A stretch of 64,000 bases of DNA from Alcanivoracaceae bacterium (GTDB lineage: Bacteria; Pseudomonadota; Gammaproteobacteria; Pseudomonadales; Alcanivoracaceae): positions 183,441 to 247,440 of the forward strand of contig JAGLCJ010000014.1 of assembly GCA_023146255.1 (NCBI GenBank), given 5' to 3'. A program made the translations under genes and the position numbers. The notes beneath the pieces were generated by a model. That model saw only the letters and a program-made list of their open reading frames with translations, ran no database searches and was not told the origin of the DNA. Shown here one piece after another: positions 17,122 to 25,861 of this stretch (position 1 is its first letter; each line of letters starts with the position of its first letter).

Positions 17122-17436
17122 TCAGCAACAACCGGATCGCTGATCCGGCTTCAGGGGAAATTGTTTACGCACCGGCGCCTGCAGCGCTTCCAGCACTTCC
17201 TGCGCCCAGACCGGCAAGCCTTCGTGCAGGCGGTAGTAGGCCCACTGGGCGTCCTTGCGTACCGCCAGCAGTCCGCATTCGCGCAGTTGCGACAGATGCC
17301 GTGACACGGTCGGCTGCGGTTGGCCAAGCGTGTCGACCAGATCGCAAACACACAGCTCACCATGCTGACGTACCCGCATGACAATTTTCAGGCGGGTTTC
17401 ATCGGCGAGGCATTTGCATAACTGCAGCGGTGTCAT
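17122..17436 (-). CDS. arsR: Arsenic-responsive repressor ArsR
   Basis: Winged-helix repressor of the ars operon (104 residues). The metal-binding Cys pair is in ELCVCDLVDTL at the start of the recognition region, followed by QPTVSRHLSQLRECGLL as the DNA-reading helix. A C-terminal Cys-Cys (GCC) could add a ligand. AGGAGATGCC precedes the ATG. First gene of arsR-arsC-acr3-arsH. A palindromic repeat lies in its 5' leader, between the operator at 17518 and the start codon. Confidence 0.93.
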   Translation of the reverse strand: MTPLQLCKCLADETRLKIVMRVRQHGELCVCDLVDTLGQPQPTVSRHLSQLRECGLLAVRKDAQWAYYRLHEGLPVWAQEVLEALQAPVRKQFPLKPDQRSGCC

Positions 17437-17447
17437 GGCATCTCCTG

Positions 17448-17512
17448 TGTAGGAGCGGTCGACCGACCGCGATTACGTCTAAAAGAATCGCGGCCGGTCG
17501 GCCGCTCCTACA
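17448..17512. repeat. Bipartite palindromic repeat, copy 3
   Basis: TGTAGGAGCGGTCGACCGAC at the left and GGCCGGTCGGCCGCTCCTAC at the right, joined by an A-rich centre. It sits in the untranslated leader of arsR, starting 12 bp before the start codon (minus strand), so any ars transcript from the operator region would carry it. Confidence 0.85.
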
Positions 17513-17517
17513 GGTAT

Positions 17518-17533
17518 ATTCGGATTTCCGAAT
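17518..17533. promoter_or_regulatory. Putative ArsR operator
   Basis: Palindrome ATTCGGA-TT-TCCGAAT immediately upstream of the repeat in the arsR leader. The composition and symmetry fit a winged-helix repressor site. It lies about 80 bp from the arsR start because the repeat intervenes. Confidence 0.55.
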
Positions 17534-17544
17534 GTACTAATCTC

Positions 17545-17570
17545 AAAAAAAGCCGCGCCGAAACGCGGCT
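17545..17570 (-). terminator. Rho-independent terminator after phoU
   Basis: On the minus strand AGCCGCG-TTTCGG-CGCGGCT is followed by seven T. It lies 18 bp after the phoU stop and ends the pst-phoU operon before the ars promoter. Confidence 0.9.
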
Positions 17571-17588
17571 CTGTTTTGCTTGTGCGGC

Positions 17589-18314
17589 TTACTTCTTGCG
17601 CGTTACGTCGGCCTGGCGGGCCACTTCGTCCACCGAAATATGGCGCACGTCCTTGCCCTTGACCAGATAGATCAGCTGCTCGGCAATGTTCTTGGCATGA
17701 TCGCCAATCCGCTCCAGCGCCCGCAGCGACCAGATGATGTTCAGCACCCGGGAAATGGCGCGCGGATCTTCCATCATAAAGGTCACCAGCGCGCGCATGG
17801 CCGAACGGTATTCGAGATCGACCTCGTTATCCTCGGCGGCAACATCGACGGCTTTCTGCACGTCAAAGCGGGCAAACGCATCCAGTGCATCGCCGAGCAT
17901 GGTGCGAACATGGTTGCCGATATGGCGCACTTCCACATAACCGCGCGGCGACTCGCCCTGCTCGGCCAGCTCCAGTGACATTTTCGCCACCTTGGCTGCT
18001 TCATCACCAATGCGTTCCAGATCAGACACGCACTTGGTCACGGAAATAATCATGCGCAGATCCGACGCCGCCGGCTGACGCAGGGCCAGCACCCGGGCGC
18101 ATTCGCCGTCGATCAGCTTTTCCAGCGCATCGACCTTGTCTTCGTTTTCCAGCACCCGTTCGGCAAGTTCCGAATCGCCCTGAAGCAGGGATTGCAGGGC
18201 GTCAATCACCTGCTTCTCGACCATGCCGCCCATCTCCATCAGATGCGAACGGATGGACTCCATCTCTTCATTGAACTGGCTCGAGCTGTGTTGCCCAAAA
18301 TGCGAGCGATCCAT
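17589..18314 (-). CDS. phoU: Phosphate signalling protein PhoU
   Basis: Negative regulator that links PstSCAB occupancy to PhoR (241 residues). All-alpha protein with the two PhoU repeats; typical metal-binding patterns are VSDLERIGDEAAKVA near residue 95 and LRALERIGDHAKNIAEQ near residue 200 (E/D-x-x-x-D type). AGGAGAGTTTT precedes the ATG. Last gene of pstSCAB-phoU, 18 bp after pstB. Length is normal. Confidence 0.97.
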   Translation of the reverse strand: MDRSHFGQHSSSQFNEEMESIRSHLMEMGGMVEKQVIDALQSLLQGDSELAERVLENEDKVDALEKLIDGECARVLALRQPAASDLRMIISVTKCVSDLERIGDEAAKVAKMSLELAEQGESPRGYVEVRHIGNHVRTMLGDALDAFARFDVQKAVDVAAEDNEVDLEYRSAMRALVTFMMEDPRAISRVLNIIWSLRALERIGDHAKNIAEQLIYLVKGKDVRHISVDEVARQADVTRKK

Positions 18315-18332
18315 AAAACTCTCCTGTCAGGA

Positions 18333-19217
18333 TCAGCCGAACCGGCCGGTGATGTAGGCTTCCGTGAGCGCATGCTCCGGCGCGGTGAATACGGTGTTGG
18401 TGTCGTTCACTTCAATCAGCCGGCCAAGGTGGAAATAGGCAGTGCGATGCGATACGCGTGCGGCCTGCTGCATGGAGTGGGTAACGATAGCAATGGTGTA
18501 CTGGCTGGACAGCTCGTCGATCAGCTCTTCAATCTTGGCGGTGGCAATCGGATCCAGCGCCGAGCACGGCTCGTCCATCAGCACCACTTCCGGGCTGACC
18601 GCAATCGAACGGGCAATACACAGACGCTGCTGCTGGCCACCGGACAGGCCGGTGCCGGGCTGATCCAGACGATCCTTCACTTCATCCCACAGGCCGGCCT
18701 TGCGCAGGCTGTTCTCGACAATCTCGTCGAGCTCGAACTTCTTGTTGGCCAGGCCATGCAGGCGCGGGCCGTAGGCAACGTTCTCGTAGATCGATTTCGG
18801 GAACGGGTTCGGCTTCTGGAACACCATGCCAACCCGGGCACGCAGCTCGACCACATCCAGCTTCGGATCGTAGATGTTGTCCTGCTCAAGCATGAACGAA
18901 CCCTTGACCTTGCAGATGTCGATGGTGTCGTTCATCCGGTTCATGCAGCGCAAAAAGGTCGACTTGCCGCAGCCGGAAGGACCAATCAGGGCAATCACCT
19001 GATTCTTGCCAATATCCAGACTGACGTCATAGATGGCCTGGGAATCGCCATAAAATACATTGACGTTGCGCATGCTCATCTTCGGGTCGTCGCACAAAGG
19101 CTTGCCGATGGTCTGTTCCGGATAAGGGATCTTCTGGTTCATTGCTTCGGGTTCCTGTGCCATGCGTGCCGCCGGTATCGTTCGGGCAGTATCAGTCAAG
19201 TTCTGTGCCGTTTCCAT
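18333..19217 (-). CDS. pstB: Phosphate ABC transporter ATPase PstB
   Basis: ATP-hydrolysing subunit of the phosphate importer (294 residues). Walker A is GPSGCGKST, the signature LSGGQQQRL, Walker B VVLMDEP and the H-loop is in IVTHSMQQAA. About 40 residues precede the core, longer than in E. coli. I choose the ATG at 19217, which follows GGAGGAAGCACAG; an upstream ATG at 19250 lies within the last codons of pstA and has no ribosome site. Confidence 0.95.
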   Translation of the reverse strand: METAQNLTDTARTIPAARMAQEPEAMNQKIPYPEQTIGKPLCDDPKMSMRNVNVFYGDSQAIYDVSLDIGKNQVIALIGPSGCGKSTFLRCMNRMNDTIDICKVKGSFMLEQDNIYDPKLDVVELRARVGMVFQKPNPFPKSIYENVAYGPRLHGLANKKFELDEIVENSLRKAGLWDEVKDRLDQPGTGLSGGQQQRLCIARSIAVSPEVVLMDEPCSALDPIATAKIEELIDELSSQYTIAIVTHSMQQAARVSHRTAYFHLGRLIEVNDTNTVFTAPEHALTEAYITGRFG

Positions 19218-19233
19218 CTGTGCTTCCTCCGGA

Positions 19234-20502
19234 TTACCAGCGGCGCTCAAGGCGCTTGCGCAGCAGTACCGCCAGGGTGTTCATGCTGATCAGGAATGCC
19301 AACAGCACCATGATGGCTGCCGACGTCAGGGCAACAAACGAGGCTTCCGGGCTGTCGGCCCACAGGTAAATCTGCACCGGCAACACGGTGGATGCATCCA
19401 GCGGGCCGCCGGGAATATCGACGATAAAGGCCACCATGCCGATCATCAGCAGCGGCGCGGTTTCACCCAGCGCCTGGGCCATGCCGATAATGGCGCCGGT
19501 GAGCATGCCCGGCATCGCCAGCGGCAGCACATGGTGCATCACCATCTGCATGCGCGAGGCACCCATGCCCAGCGCCGCTTCACGGATGCTCGGCGGCACC
19601 GATTTGATCGCGGCGCGGGCAGAAATAATGATGGTCGGCAAGGTCATCAGGGTCAGCACCAGGCCACCCACCAGCGGCACCGAACGCGGCAGGCCGAACA
19701 GATTGATAAAGATGGCGAGGCCAAGCAGGCCAAAAATAATGGACGGCACGGCGGCCAGATTGTTGATGTTCACCTCGATAAAATCGGTGTAACGATTTTT
19801 CGGGGCGAACTCTTCCAGATACACCGCCGCCGCCACACCGATCGGGAAGGCCAGCGCCAGCGTCACCAGCATGGTAAAGAATGAACCGGTCACTGCTGCC
19901 CAGACACCGGCCTGCTCCGGCTCACGGGAATCGCCCTTGCTGAAGAAAGAGGCATTCCACTGGATATCGGTGTGGCCGTCGCGCTCCAGCGCTTCTACCC
20001 AGGGACGGGCCACTTCCGGCAATCGCGTGTTCTGGCGATCTTCGGCATCGGCCTTGATAAACATGTCGACGTCATCATCGGCAAGAATCCACCGGGTCTG
20101 AATGGTGCCGAGCAGATCCGGATTTTCCTGCAGCTGATCGCGCAGCCGGAAGCCGGCACCGGAAGACGCCAGCTGATACAGGGCGCGGCGCTCAAGACGG
20201 TCTTCCACGTCCGGGAAACGCTCTCGCAAAGCGGCCTTGATGAGGGCGTCATAGTCGGCGTAATTGACCTGCTCCGGGTCGGTCGGATCATCAATGCCCA
20301 GCTCGGCCGGATCCCAGTGAATGTCCAGCTGAATGTAGGTTTCGACAAACGCCGAAGTGCCCTTGCTGATGATATCGGTAAACAGCACCACCACCGCCAG
20401 CAGGCCAAATGCCACCGCCGAAATGCCAAACGCACGGAAGCGCTTTTCCGAGCGGTATCGGGCTTTCAGTGATTTGCGAACTTGCTCGGTCGTATTACTC
20501 AT
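19234..20502 (-). CDS. pstA: Phosphate ABC transporter permease PstA
   Basis: Membrane subunit of the phosphate importer (422 residues). The EAA-type coupling loop is REAALGMGASRMQMVMHHVLP, with six core helices in the C-terminal half. A periplasmic insert of roughly 130 residues between helices one and two makes it longer than the E. coli protein (296); long forms are known in Pseudomonas-type bacteria. The ATG at 20502 overlaps the pstC stop (ATGAGTAA); a TTG at 20526 is less likely. Confidence 0.93.
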   Translation of the reverse strand: MSNTTEQVRKSLKARYRSEKRFRAFGISAVAFGLLAVVVLFTDIISKGTSAFVETYIQLDIHWDPAELGIDDPTDPEQVNYADYDALIKAALRERFPDVEDRLERRALYQLASSGAGFRLRDQLQENPDLLGTIQTRWILADDDVDMFIKADAEDRQNTRLPEVARPWVEALERDGHTDIQWNASFFSKGDSREPEQAGVWAAVTGSFFTMLVTLALAFPIGVAAAVYLEEFAPKNRYTDFIEVNINNLAAVPSIIFGLLGLAIFINLFGLPRSVPLVGGLVLTLMTLPTIIISARAAIKSVPPSIREAALGMGASRMQMVMHHVLPLAMPGMLTGAIIGMAQALGETAPLLMIGMVAFIVDIPGGPLDASTVLPVQIYLWADSPEASFVALTSAAIMVLLAFLISMNTLAVLLRKRLERRW

Positions 20503-21883
20503 ACTGTTCCCGATATTTTCTGACAATCTTCAGGGCGATGACGTTAAGCGCCAGGGTGACGATAAACAGCATCAGACCCAGGGCAAACGCGGCCAGCGTT
20601 TTGGCGGAATCAAATTCCTGATCGCCGACCAGCAGGGTGACGATCTGCACAGTAATCGTCGTCACCGCCTCCAGTGGATTGGCGGTCAGGTTTGCAGCGA
20701 GGCCAGCCGCCATCACCACAATCATGGTTTCACCGATGGCACGCGACACGGCCAGCAGAATGCCGCCCATAATCCCCGGCAACGCCGCTGGAATCACCAC
20801 GCGCTTGATGGTTTCGCTTTGCGTAGCGCCGAGCGCCAGCGAACCGTCGCGCATGGCCCGCGGCACTGCGGTAATCACGTCATCTGCCAGCGAGGAAATA
20901 AACGGGATGATCATGATGCCCATCACCAGACCGGCCGCCAGCGCACTCTCGGAGGCCACCGTCAGGCCCATGCTCTCACCGAGGCCGCGAATCGCTGGCG
21001 CCACGGTCAGCGCAGCAAAGAAGCCGTACACCACGGTCGGCACACCGGCGAGAATTTCCAGAATCGGCTTGGCCCAGGCGCGAACATTCTTGTGCGCGTA
21101 CTCGGCCAGATAGATCGCCGACATCAGACCCACCGGCACCGCCACACACATGGCGATAAAGGAAATCAGCAACGTGCCGGCAAACAGCGGTACCGCACCG
21201 AATGCGCCGGTGGCACCGACCTGATCAGGGCGCAAGGCAATCTGCGGGCTCCACTGCAGGCCAAACAGAAATTCCACCGGAGAGACTTTCTGGAAGAAAC
21301 GAATGGATTCGAACAGCACCGACAGGACAATACCCAGCGTAGTCAAAATGGCGACCATGGCACTGGCCATCAGCAACCATTTCATCACCGACTCAACCTG
21401 CTGCCGGGCGCGCAGACGCGGCTGCACGCGGGACCAGCCCCAGACGCCGCCAAGAACGGCGATGCTGATGAAAGCGATGTTCAGCATCAGCTGGTTTTTG
21501 GCCTGCATGGCGTTCAGCTGTTCTGCGGCTGCCGCCACTTCTGCCGGAACAAACGCCGGATTCAGCGCGCCGCCGGCGACGTTGCGAATCTGGTTCAGCA
21601 ACAGCTCGTGGTCAACCTGGCTTTGCGGCTGGATCGAGGACGGCAGCGATGCCATCAGGTTGGTGCGGATCACCGCATCATCAATCATCAGCCAGAAGGC
21701 GAGCAGCGCCAGTGCCGGCAGCACACACCAGACCGCCGCCAGCGAGGCATAGTAACCGGGCAACGAGTGCAGATGCCGGACACCGCCGAGCGGCGCCGAC
21801 ACCGCATAGGAGCGACGCCAGCCGAAAAAGTAGAAGACTGCCCCAAGGGCAATCAACAGCAGCACCAGATTACCTGCCTGCAT
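20495..21883 (-). CDS. pstC: Phosphate ABC transporter permease PstC
   Basis: Second membrane subunit of the phosphate importer (462 residues). The coupling loop is GSLALGATQSETIKRVVIP near residue 350. The N-terminal third adds two helices and a periplasmic domain before the core, making it longer than in E. coli. GGAGAAAGGTTC precedes the ATG. Overlaps pstA by eight bases; 150 bp separate it from pstS. Confidence 0.93.
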   Translation of the reverse strand: MQAGNLVLLLIALGAVFYFFGWRRSYAVSAPLGGVRHLHSLPGYYASLAAVWCVLPALALLAFWLMIDDAVIRTNLMASLPSSIQPQSQVDHELLLNQIRNVAGGALNPAFVPAEVAAAAEQLNAMQAKNQLMLNIAFISIAVLGGVWGWSRVQPRLRARQQVESVMKWLLMASAMVAILTTLGIVLSVLFESIRFFQKVSPVEFLFGLQWSPQIALRPDQVGATGAFGAVPLFAGTLLISFIAMCVAVPVGLMSAIYLAEYAHKNVRAWAKPILEILAGVPTVVYGFFAALTVAPAIRGLGESMGLTVASESALAAGLVMGIMIIPFISSLADDVITAVPRAMRDGSLALGATQSETIKRVVIPAALPGIMGGILLAVSRAIGETMIVVMAAGLAANLTANPLEAVTTITVQIVTLLVGDQEFDSAKTLAAFALGLMLFIVTLALNVIALKIVRKYREQYE

Positions 21884-22033
21884 GAACCTTTCTCCGAATC
21901 TCTCAGCGCAAGGTGCCGGCGGACACCCTCTGCTGAAAAATCTGTCTGCCTTTGGCGCAGCGAACCCGGCCTGAGCCGGGTCCGCATTCTAACCACACGG
22001 GCGGGCTGATGCCCGTCCGGTGCCAAGACTGTC

Positions 22034-23086
22034 TTACAGAGCGCTACCGTTCAGCAGGGTCAGCGCCTTGACCGACTTGGCCACCGCCTGACGATCTGCC
22101 TTCGGCATCGGGATCAGACCCTTGTCGGTCAGGTAACCCTCGTCGCCCCAGGCTTTTTCGGAAGCGAACTCAGCCAGGTACTCGGTGATGCCCGGAATCA
22201 CGCCGATGTGTGCCTTCTTGGTGTAGACGTACATGGAGCGGGATACCGGGTACTCGCCGGAAGCGATGTTGTCGAAGGTCGGCTCAACGCCGTCAACGAT
22301 GGAACCCTGTACCTTGCCACGGTTCTGGTCGAGGAAGCTGTAACCGAAGATGCCCAGTGCTTTCGGGTTGGCGTCCAGCTTCTGCACGATCAGGTTGTCG
22401 TTCTCACCGGCTTCGATGTAGTGGCCGTCTTCGCGGATGCCACGGCATACGGCTTCGAACTTCTTCTTGTCGGTGTCTTTCATGGCCTTGATCATCGGGA
22501 TCTTGGCGCAGCCACCTTCCATTGCCAGCTCGTTGAAGGCGTCACGGGTACCGGAGGTCGGCGGCGGGCCGAGCACTTCGATCTTGTCCGCCGGCAGGGC
22601 CGGGTTGACGTCTTTCCAGGTCTTGTTCGGGTTCGGGATCAGCGCGGTGCCGTCAGCATTCGGTACATCCTTGGCCAGTGCCAGGAAGATGTCCTTCAGG
22701 CTCAGCTGGTAGGCAGCGCCCTTGGCAGAGTTGGCGACCACGATGCCGTCGAAGCCGATCTTCATTTCAACGATGTCCTTGACGCCATTGGCCTGGCAGG
22801 TATCGAACTCGGACTTCTTCATGCGACGCGAAGCGCCGGTCATGTCAGCGTGCTCGGTGCCCACGCCGGCGCAGAACAGCTTCATGCCGCCGCCGGTACC
22901 GGTGGACTCAACCTTCGGGGTGGCAAACTTGCCGCCCTTGCCGAAGCGCTCTGCTACGGTGGTGGAGAACGGGTAAACCGTGGAAGAACCAACGATGGAA
23001 ATGGTGTCGCGGGATGCTGCAACGGCCGGGGCACTGGTGATGGCCAGTACGGTTGCCAGGCCGGCAAGAGTGGCTTTCAGTTTCAT
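22034..23086 (-). CDS. pstS: Periplasmic phosphate-binding protein PstS
   Basis: Phosphate-binding component of the importer (350 residues). The signal peptide is cut after APAVAA. The phosphate-loop motifs GSSTVYPF (residues about 33-40) and PPTSGTRDAFNELA (about 190) bind the anion. GGAGGCTAGATCCC precedes the ATG. First gene of the operon, expressed from a Pho-box promoter about 80 bp upstream. The 150-bp gap to pstC may hold processing or attenuation signals that lower expression of the permeases. Confidence 0.97.
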   Translation of the reverse strand: MKLKATLAGLATVLAITSAPAVAASRDTISIVGSSTVYPFSTTVAERFGKGGKFATPKVESTGTGGGMKLFCAGVGTEHADMTGASRRMKKSEFDTCQANGVKDIVEMKIGFDGIVVANSAKGAAYQLSLKDIFLALAKDVPNADGTALIPNPNKTWKDVNPALPADKIEVLGPPPTSGTRDAFNELAMEGGCAKIPMIKAMKDTDKKKFEAVCRGIREDGHYIEAGENDNLIVQKLDANPKALGIFGYSFLDQNRGKVQGSIVDGVEPTFDNIASGEYPVSRSMYVYTKKAHIGVIPGITEYLAEFASEKAWGDEGYLTDKGLIPMPKADRQAVAKSVKALTLLNGSAL

Positions 23087-23149
23087 GGGATCTAGCCTCC
23101 AATGGAAAAATCGTGCCGGTAACCGGCGTCTGCTTGTTGAGCAGGAGCG

Positions 23150-23183
23150 AGTCTAGGAGGTGAATATGACAGCTCGGTGACAC
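23150..23183 (-). promoter_or_regulatory. Pho box and -10 element of pstS
   Basis: On the minus strand GTGTCAC (23183-23177) and CTGTCAT (23172-23166) are spaced 11 bp apart, matching a PhoB box. TAGACT at 23155-23150 is a good -10 hexamer at the distance expected for PhoB activation. pstS starts about 65 bp downstream. Confidence 0.8.
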
Positions 23184-23211
23184 GATAACCATTTCCCACC
23201 ACCCAAGCCCA

Positions 23212-23267
23212 TGTAGGAGCCGTCGACCGACGGCGAAGGCCTTTCGCGGCCGATCGGCCGCTCCCAC
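23212..23267. repeat. Bipartite palindromic repeat, copy 4
   Basis: TGTAGGAGCCGTCGACCGAC at the left, GCGGCCGATCGGCCGCTCCC at the right. It lies in the divergent gap upstream of the pstS Pho box and 150 bp before the sensor gene at 23418. The right outer arm is imperfect (CTCCCAC). Confidence 0.8.
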
Positions 23268-23417
23268 CTGAGTGCCAGCCAGCATCATTGTAATAATTTT
23301 GTCGTAATAGATGCGCTAAGCTTCTCGCCCTGTCGATAACTGTCCAGCCCCGCCCGGACAGGGACTGCACCTCTTTCAGGATGATCACGCGGAGCACGAC
23401 CCACCGGAGTCGTACCC

Positions 23418-25202
23418 ATGTCTGCGCTTTCCATCAAACACCAGCTGCGCCTGCTGATTGTGCTCGCCATCGCCCTGCTCGCAGCGATCTGGGCGGTGAA
23501 CCGCCATTATCAGGCACAGGCGGTTCAGGGCCACCAGGCCCGGGCACAACTGGCCGCGCTGGAGCTGGGCCTGACAGCCCTGCGCCGTGAAGAGCGGGAC
23601 TTTATCGCCGACAAGGACGAGCGCCACGTCACCCTGTTCAGCTCCCTGTTCACCAGCTATCTGAGCGACATCGCCGCGCTGCGCTCGCAAATGCAGACCA
23701 TGGGCCTGGATGACACCATGCTGGCCGGGCTGGAACCGGCGATGCAGGCTTACCGCGACAGCTTTGAAACACTGGTCGCCAAGCAGCGTGATATCGGCCT
23801 CGACCACGAAAGCGGCCTGTACGGCGTGCTGCGGCAGGCGGCCCACGATATCGAAGAAGTGATCAAGGACAAGCCAGCCCTGTATGCGTCACTGCTACTG
23901 ATCCGCCGCCACGAAAAGGACTTCATGCTGCGCCGCAGTGATGCCTACTACACCCGCTTTATGACCACCCTGTCGGACCTGCGTGGCCAGCTGATCTTCA
24001 GCGATCTGGATTTCGAGACGCTGGCGAAAGTGCAGGTCTCGTTACGTGCCTATGTTCAGGCCTTCGATACCCTGAGCCAGCAGGAGCGCGATATCGGCCT
24101 GAAACAGAGCCAGGGCCTGCACGGCGTCATGGGAGAAAAGATTGCCGAGGCGGAAGCCTTGTTTGCCGGCCTGCGTGATCAGCTGCAAGCGAAGCTGGAT
24201 GAACATATCCGTCAGTCGGTGCTGGTCTCGACGGTGATCGTGCTGTCGGTGATGGCCGCGTTGACCCTGATCCTGATGCTGCTGGCGCGGGATCTGGTGC
24301 GGCGGCTGCAGCGGGCGGTGGACAGCGCCGCCGCGCTGGGTGCCGGGCACTGGGAGCAGGCTATTCAGGTCGGCCGGCAGGACGAACTCGGTGCCCTGCT
24401 CGGCGCGCTGGAAACCATGCGCCGCGAGCTGATCGCCAAGACCGCAAAGATCGAAGCCGACGGCCGGCTGAAGAACCGTCAGGCCGAACTGGGCACCGTG
24501 CTGCAGGGGGTCAAGGAAGTCGATGTCCTCAGTGAGGACGTGATTCGCTACCTGACCCCGACCCTGCAATGTCAGGTCGGTACCCTGTATGTGCTGGATG
24601 GCGAGCAGCTCAGATTTGCCGCCGGCTACGGGGTCGAGTCCGCCGCCATCCGCCAGCGCAGTTTCGAGGTCGGCGAGGGCCTGATCGGTCAGTGCGTCCA
24701 CAACCGCAAGCTGATGCGGGTGCGCCATGTGCCGGCGGATTATCTGTCGATCATGTCCGGCACCGGTGGCAGTACCCCCGGCACCCTGCTGATTGCGCCG
24801 CTGATCTGGAACGATCAGCTGTTCGGCGCGGTGGAGCTGGGCAGCCTCGGCGAGCCGGACCAGGATGCCGAGGGCCTGCTGGAGCTGATGAGCGAAGCCA
24901 TCGCCATCGCCCTGAACGCAGCACTGGTCCGGGTGAAAATGGCGAAGGTGCTGGAAGAAGCCTGGGAAAAAACCGAGCTGCTGGAAAAGCAGAAACAGGA
25001 AACCGAGGCCGCCCGGCAGATTCTTGAAGAACAGGCCGCAGCACTGCAAGCCTCGGAAGAGGAACTGCGGGTCCAGCAGGAAGAATTGCAGGCTCAGCAG
25101 GAGGAGCTGCGGGTGACCAATGAGGAGCTGGAAGCACAAACCCGGCTGTTGATGGAGCGCACCCGCCAACTGGAACAGCAGCAGGGCCGGAAAAGCGCCT
25201 GA
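23418..25202 (+). CDS. HBM-HAMP-GAF membrane sensor without an output domain
   Basis: A 594-residue protein. TM1 (residues about 8-27) and TM2 (about 272-295) flank a periplasmic all-helical domain with two similar halves (LRREERDFIADKD and RRHEKDFMLRRSDAYYTRF), the pattern of helical bimodular (HBM) ligand domains. HAMP (about 296-345) and GAF (about 360-510) follow. The last 80 residues are a coiled coil rich in EELRVQQEELQAQQEEL, which in hybrid kinases leads into the HisKA domain. Here the protein stops; no kinase, GGDEF or MCP signalling domain follows. It starts 331 bp from divergent pstS. The ligand and partner are unknown. Confidence 0.8.
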   Translation: MSALSIKHQLRLLIVLAIALLAAIWAVNRHYQAQAVQGHQARAQLAALELGLTALRREERDFIADKDERHVTLFSSLFTSYLSDIAALRSQMQTMGLDDTMLAGLEPAMQAYRDSFETLVAKQRDIGLDHESGLYGVLRQAAHDIEEVIKDKPALYASLLLIRRHEKDFMLRRSDAYYTRFMTTLSDLRGQLIFSDLDFETLAKVQVSLRAYVQAFDTLSQQERDIGLKQSQGLHGVMGEKIAEAEALFAGLRDQLQAKLDEHIRQSVLVSTVIVLSVMAALTLILMLLARDLVRRLQRAVDSAAALGAGHWEQAIQVGRQDELGALLGALETMRRELIAKTAKIEADGRLKNRQAELGTVLQGVKEVDVLSEDVIRYLTPTLQCQVGTLYVLDGEQLRFAAGYGVESAAIRQRSFEVGEGLIGQCVHNRKLMRVRHVPADYLSIMSGTGGSTPGTLLIAPLIWNDQLFGAVELGSLGEPDQDAEGLLELMSEAIAIALNAALVRVKMAKVLEEAWEKTELLEKQKQETEAARQILEEQAAALQASEEELRVQQEELQAQQEELRVTNEELEAQTRLLMERTRQLEQQQGRKSA

Positions 25203-25306
25203 TTATTATTCAAAAACGCCGCGCCGGCGGCTGACCTGCCGGCAACGCCCTTCTATACTGCGCCCTTGTTTTGGCGGCCACGGCCGCGCCTTCGAGGGAC
25301 ACGCAG

Positions 25307-25861
25307 GTGGATATAGCACACCGGATACTGCACCGGCTGGATCGCTTCAGCCTTGCCTTCGGCCATGGCGTGGCCTGGCTGGCGCTGGCGCTGGTGCTGT
25401 TGACCAGCCTGATCGTGCTGCTCCGTTATGCCTTCGATATCGGCAGCATTGCCCTGCAGGAAGGTCAGCTTTATTTGCATGCCAGTCTGTTTATGCTCGG
25501 CATCGCTTACACCCTGCGCTGCGATGAGCATGTCCGGGTCGACATCTTTTATCGCCGCTTCAGCCATCGCGGCCGCGCCTGGGTCGATCTGCTCGGCACG
25601 CTGCTGTTTCTGTTGCCGCTGTGCATCCTGATGCTGGTGACCTGTTTTGATTACGTGATCGTCAGCTGGCAACGTCAGGAAGGTTCTGCCGATGCCGGCG
25701 GCCTGCCGTTTGTCTATGTGCTGAAAACCCTGCTGCTGGTGATGCCGGCATTGCTCTCGGTACAGGCGCTGGCGGAAGCACTGCGGGCGCTGCTCAAGCT
25801 GCGTGATCCGCAGGAACCGGATGCCGACAAACCGGCCGGGGAGGGTTCGGCATGGAACTGA
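25307..25861 (+). CDS. dctQ: TRAP transporter small permease subunit
   Basis: Four-helix small membrane subunit of a tripartite ATP-independent transporter (184 residues). Typical landmarks are LLRYAFDIGSIALQEGQLYLHASLFMLG (quoted in part: LQEGQLYLH) and the following YTLRCDEHVRVDIFY. I use the GTG at 25307, preceded by GAGG; a TTG at 25271 is open but unsupported. The stop overlaps dctM by ten bases. The likely binding protein is encoded separately at 31454-32563. Confidence 0.88.
   Translation: MDIAHRILHRLDRFSLAFGHGVAWLALALVLLTSLIVLLRYAFDIGSIALQEGQLYLHASLFMLGIAYTLRCDEHVRVDIFYRRFSHRGRAWVDLLGTLLFLLPLCILMLVTCFDYVIVSWQRQEGSADAGGLPFVYVLKTLLLVMPALLSVQALAEALRALLKLRDPQEPDADKPAGEGSAWN

Noticed and set aside
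20357..22009. Long plus-strand open frame opposite pstA/pstC
   Set aside because: Antisense to well-supported permease genes; His/Gln/Arg-rich shadow with no domain.
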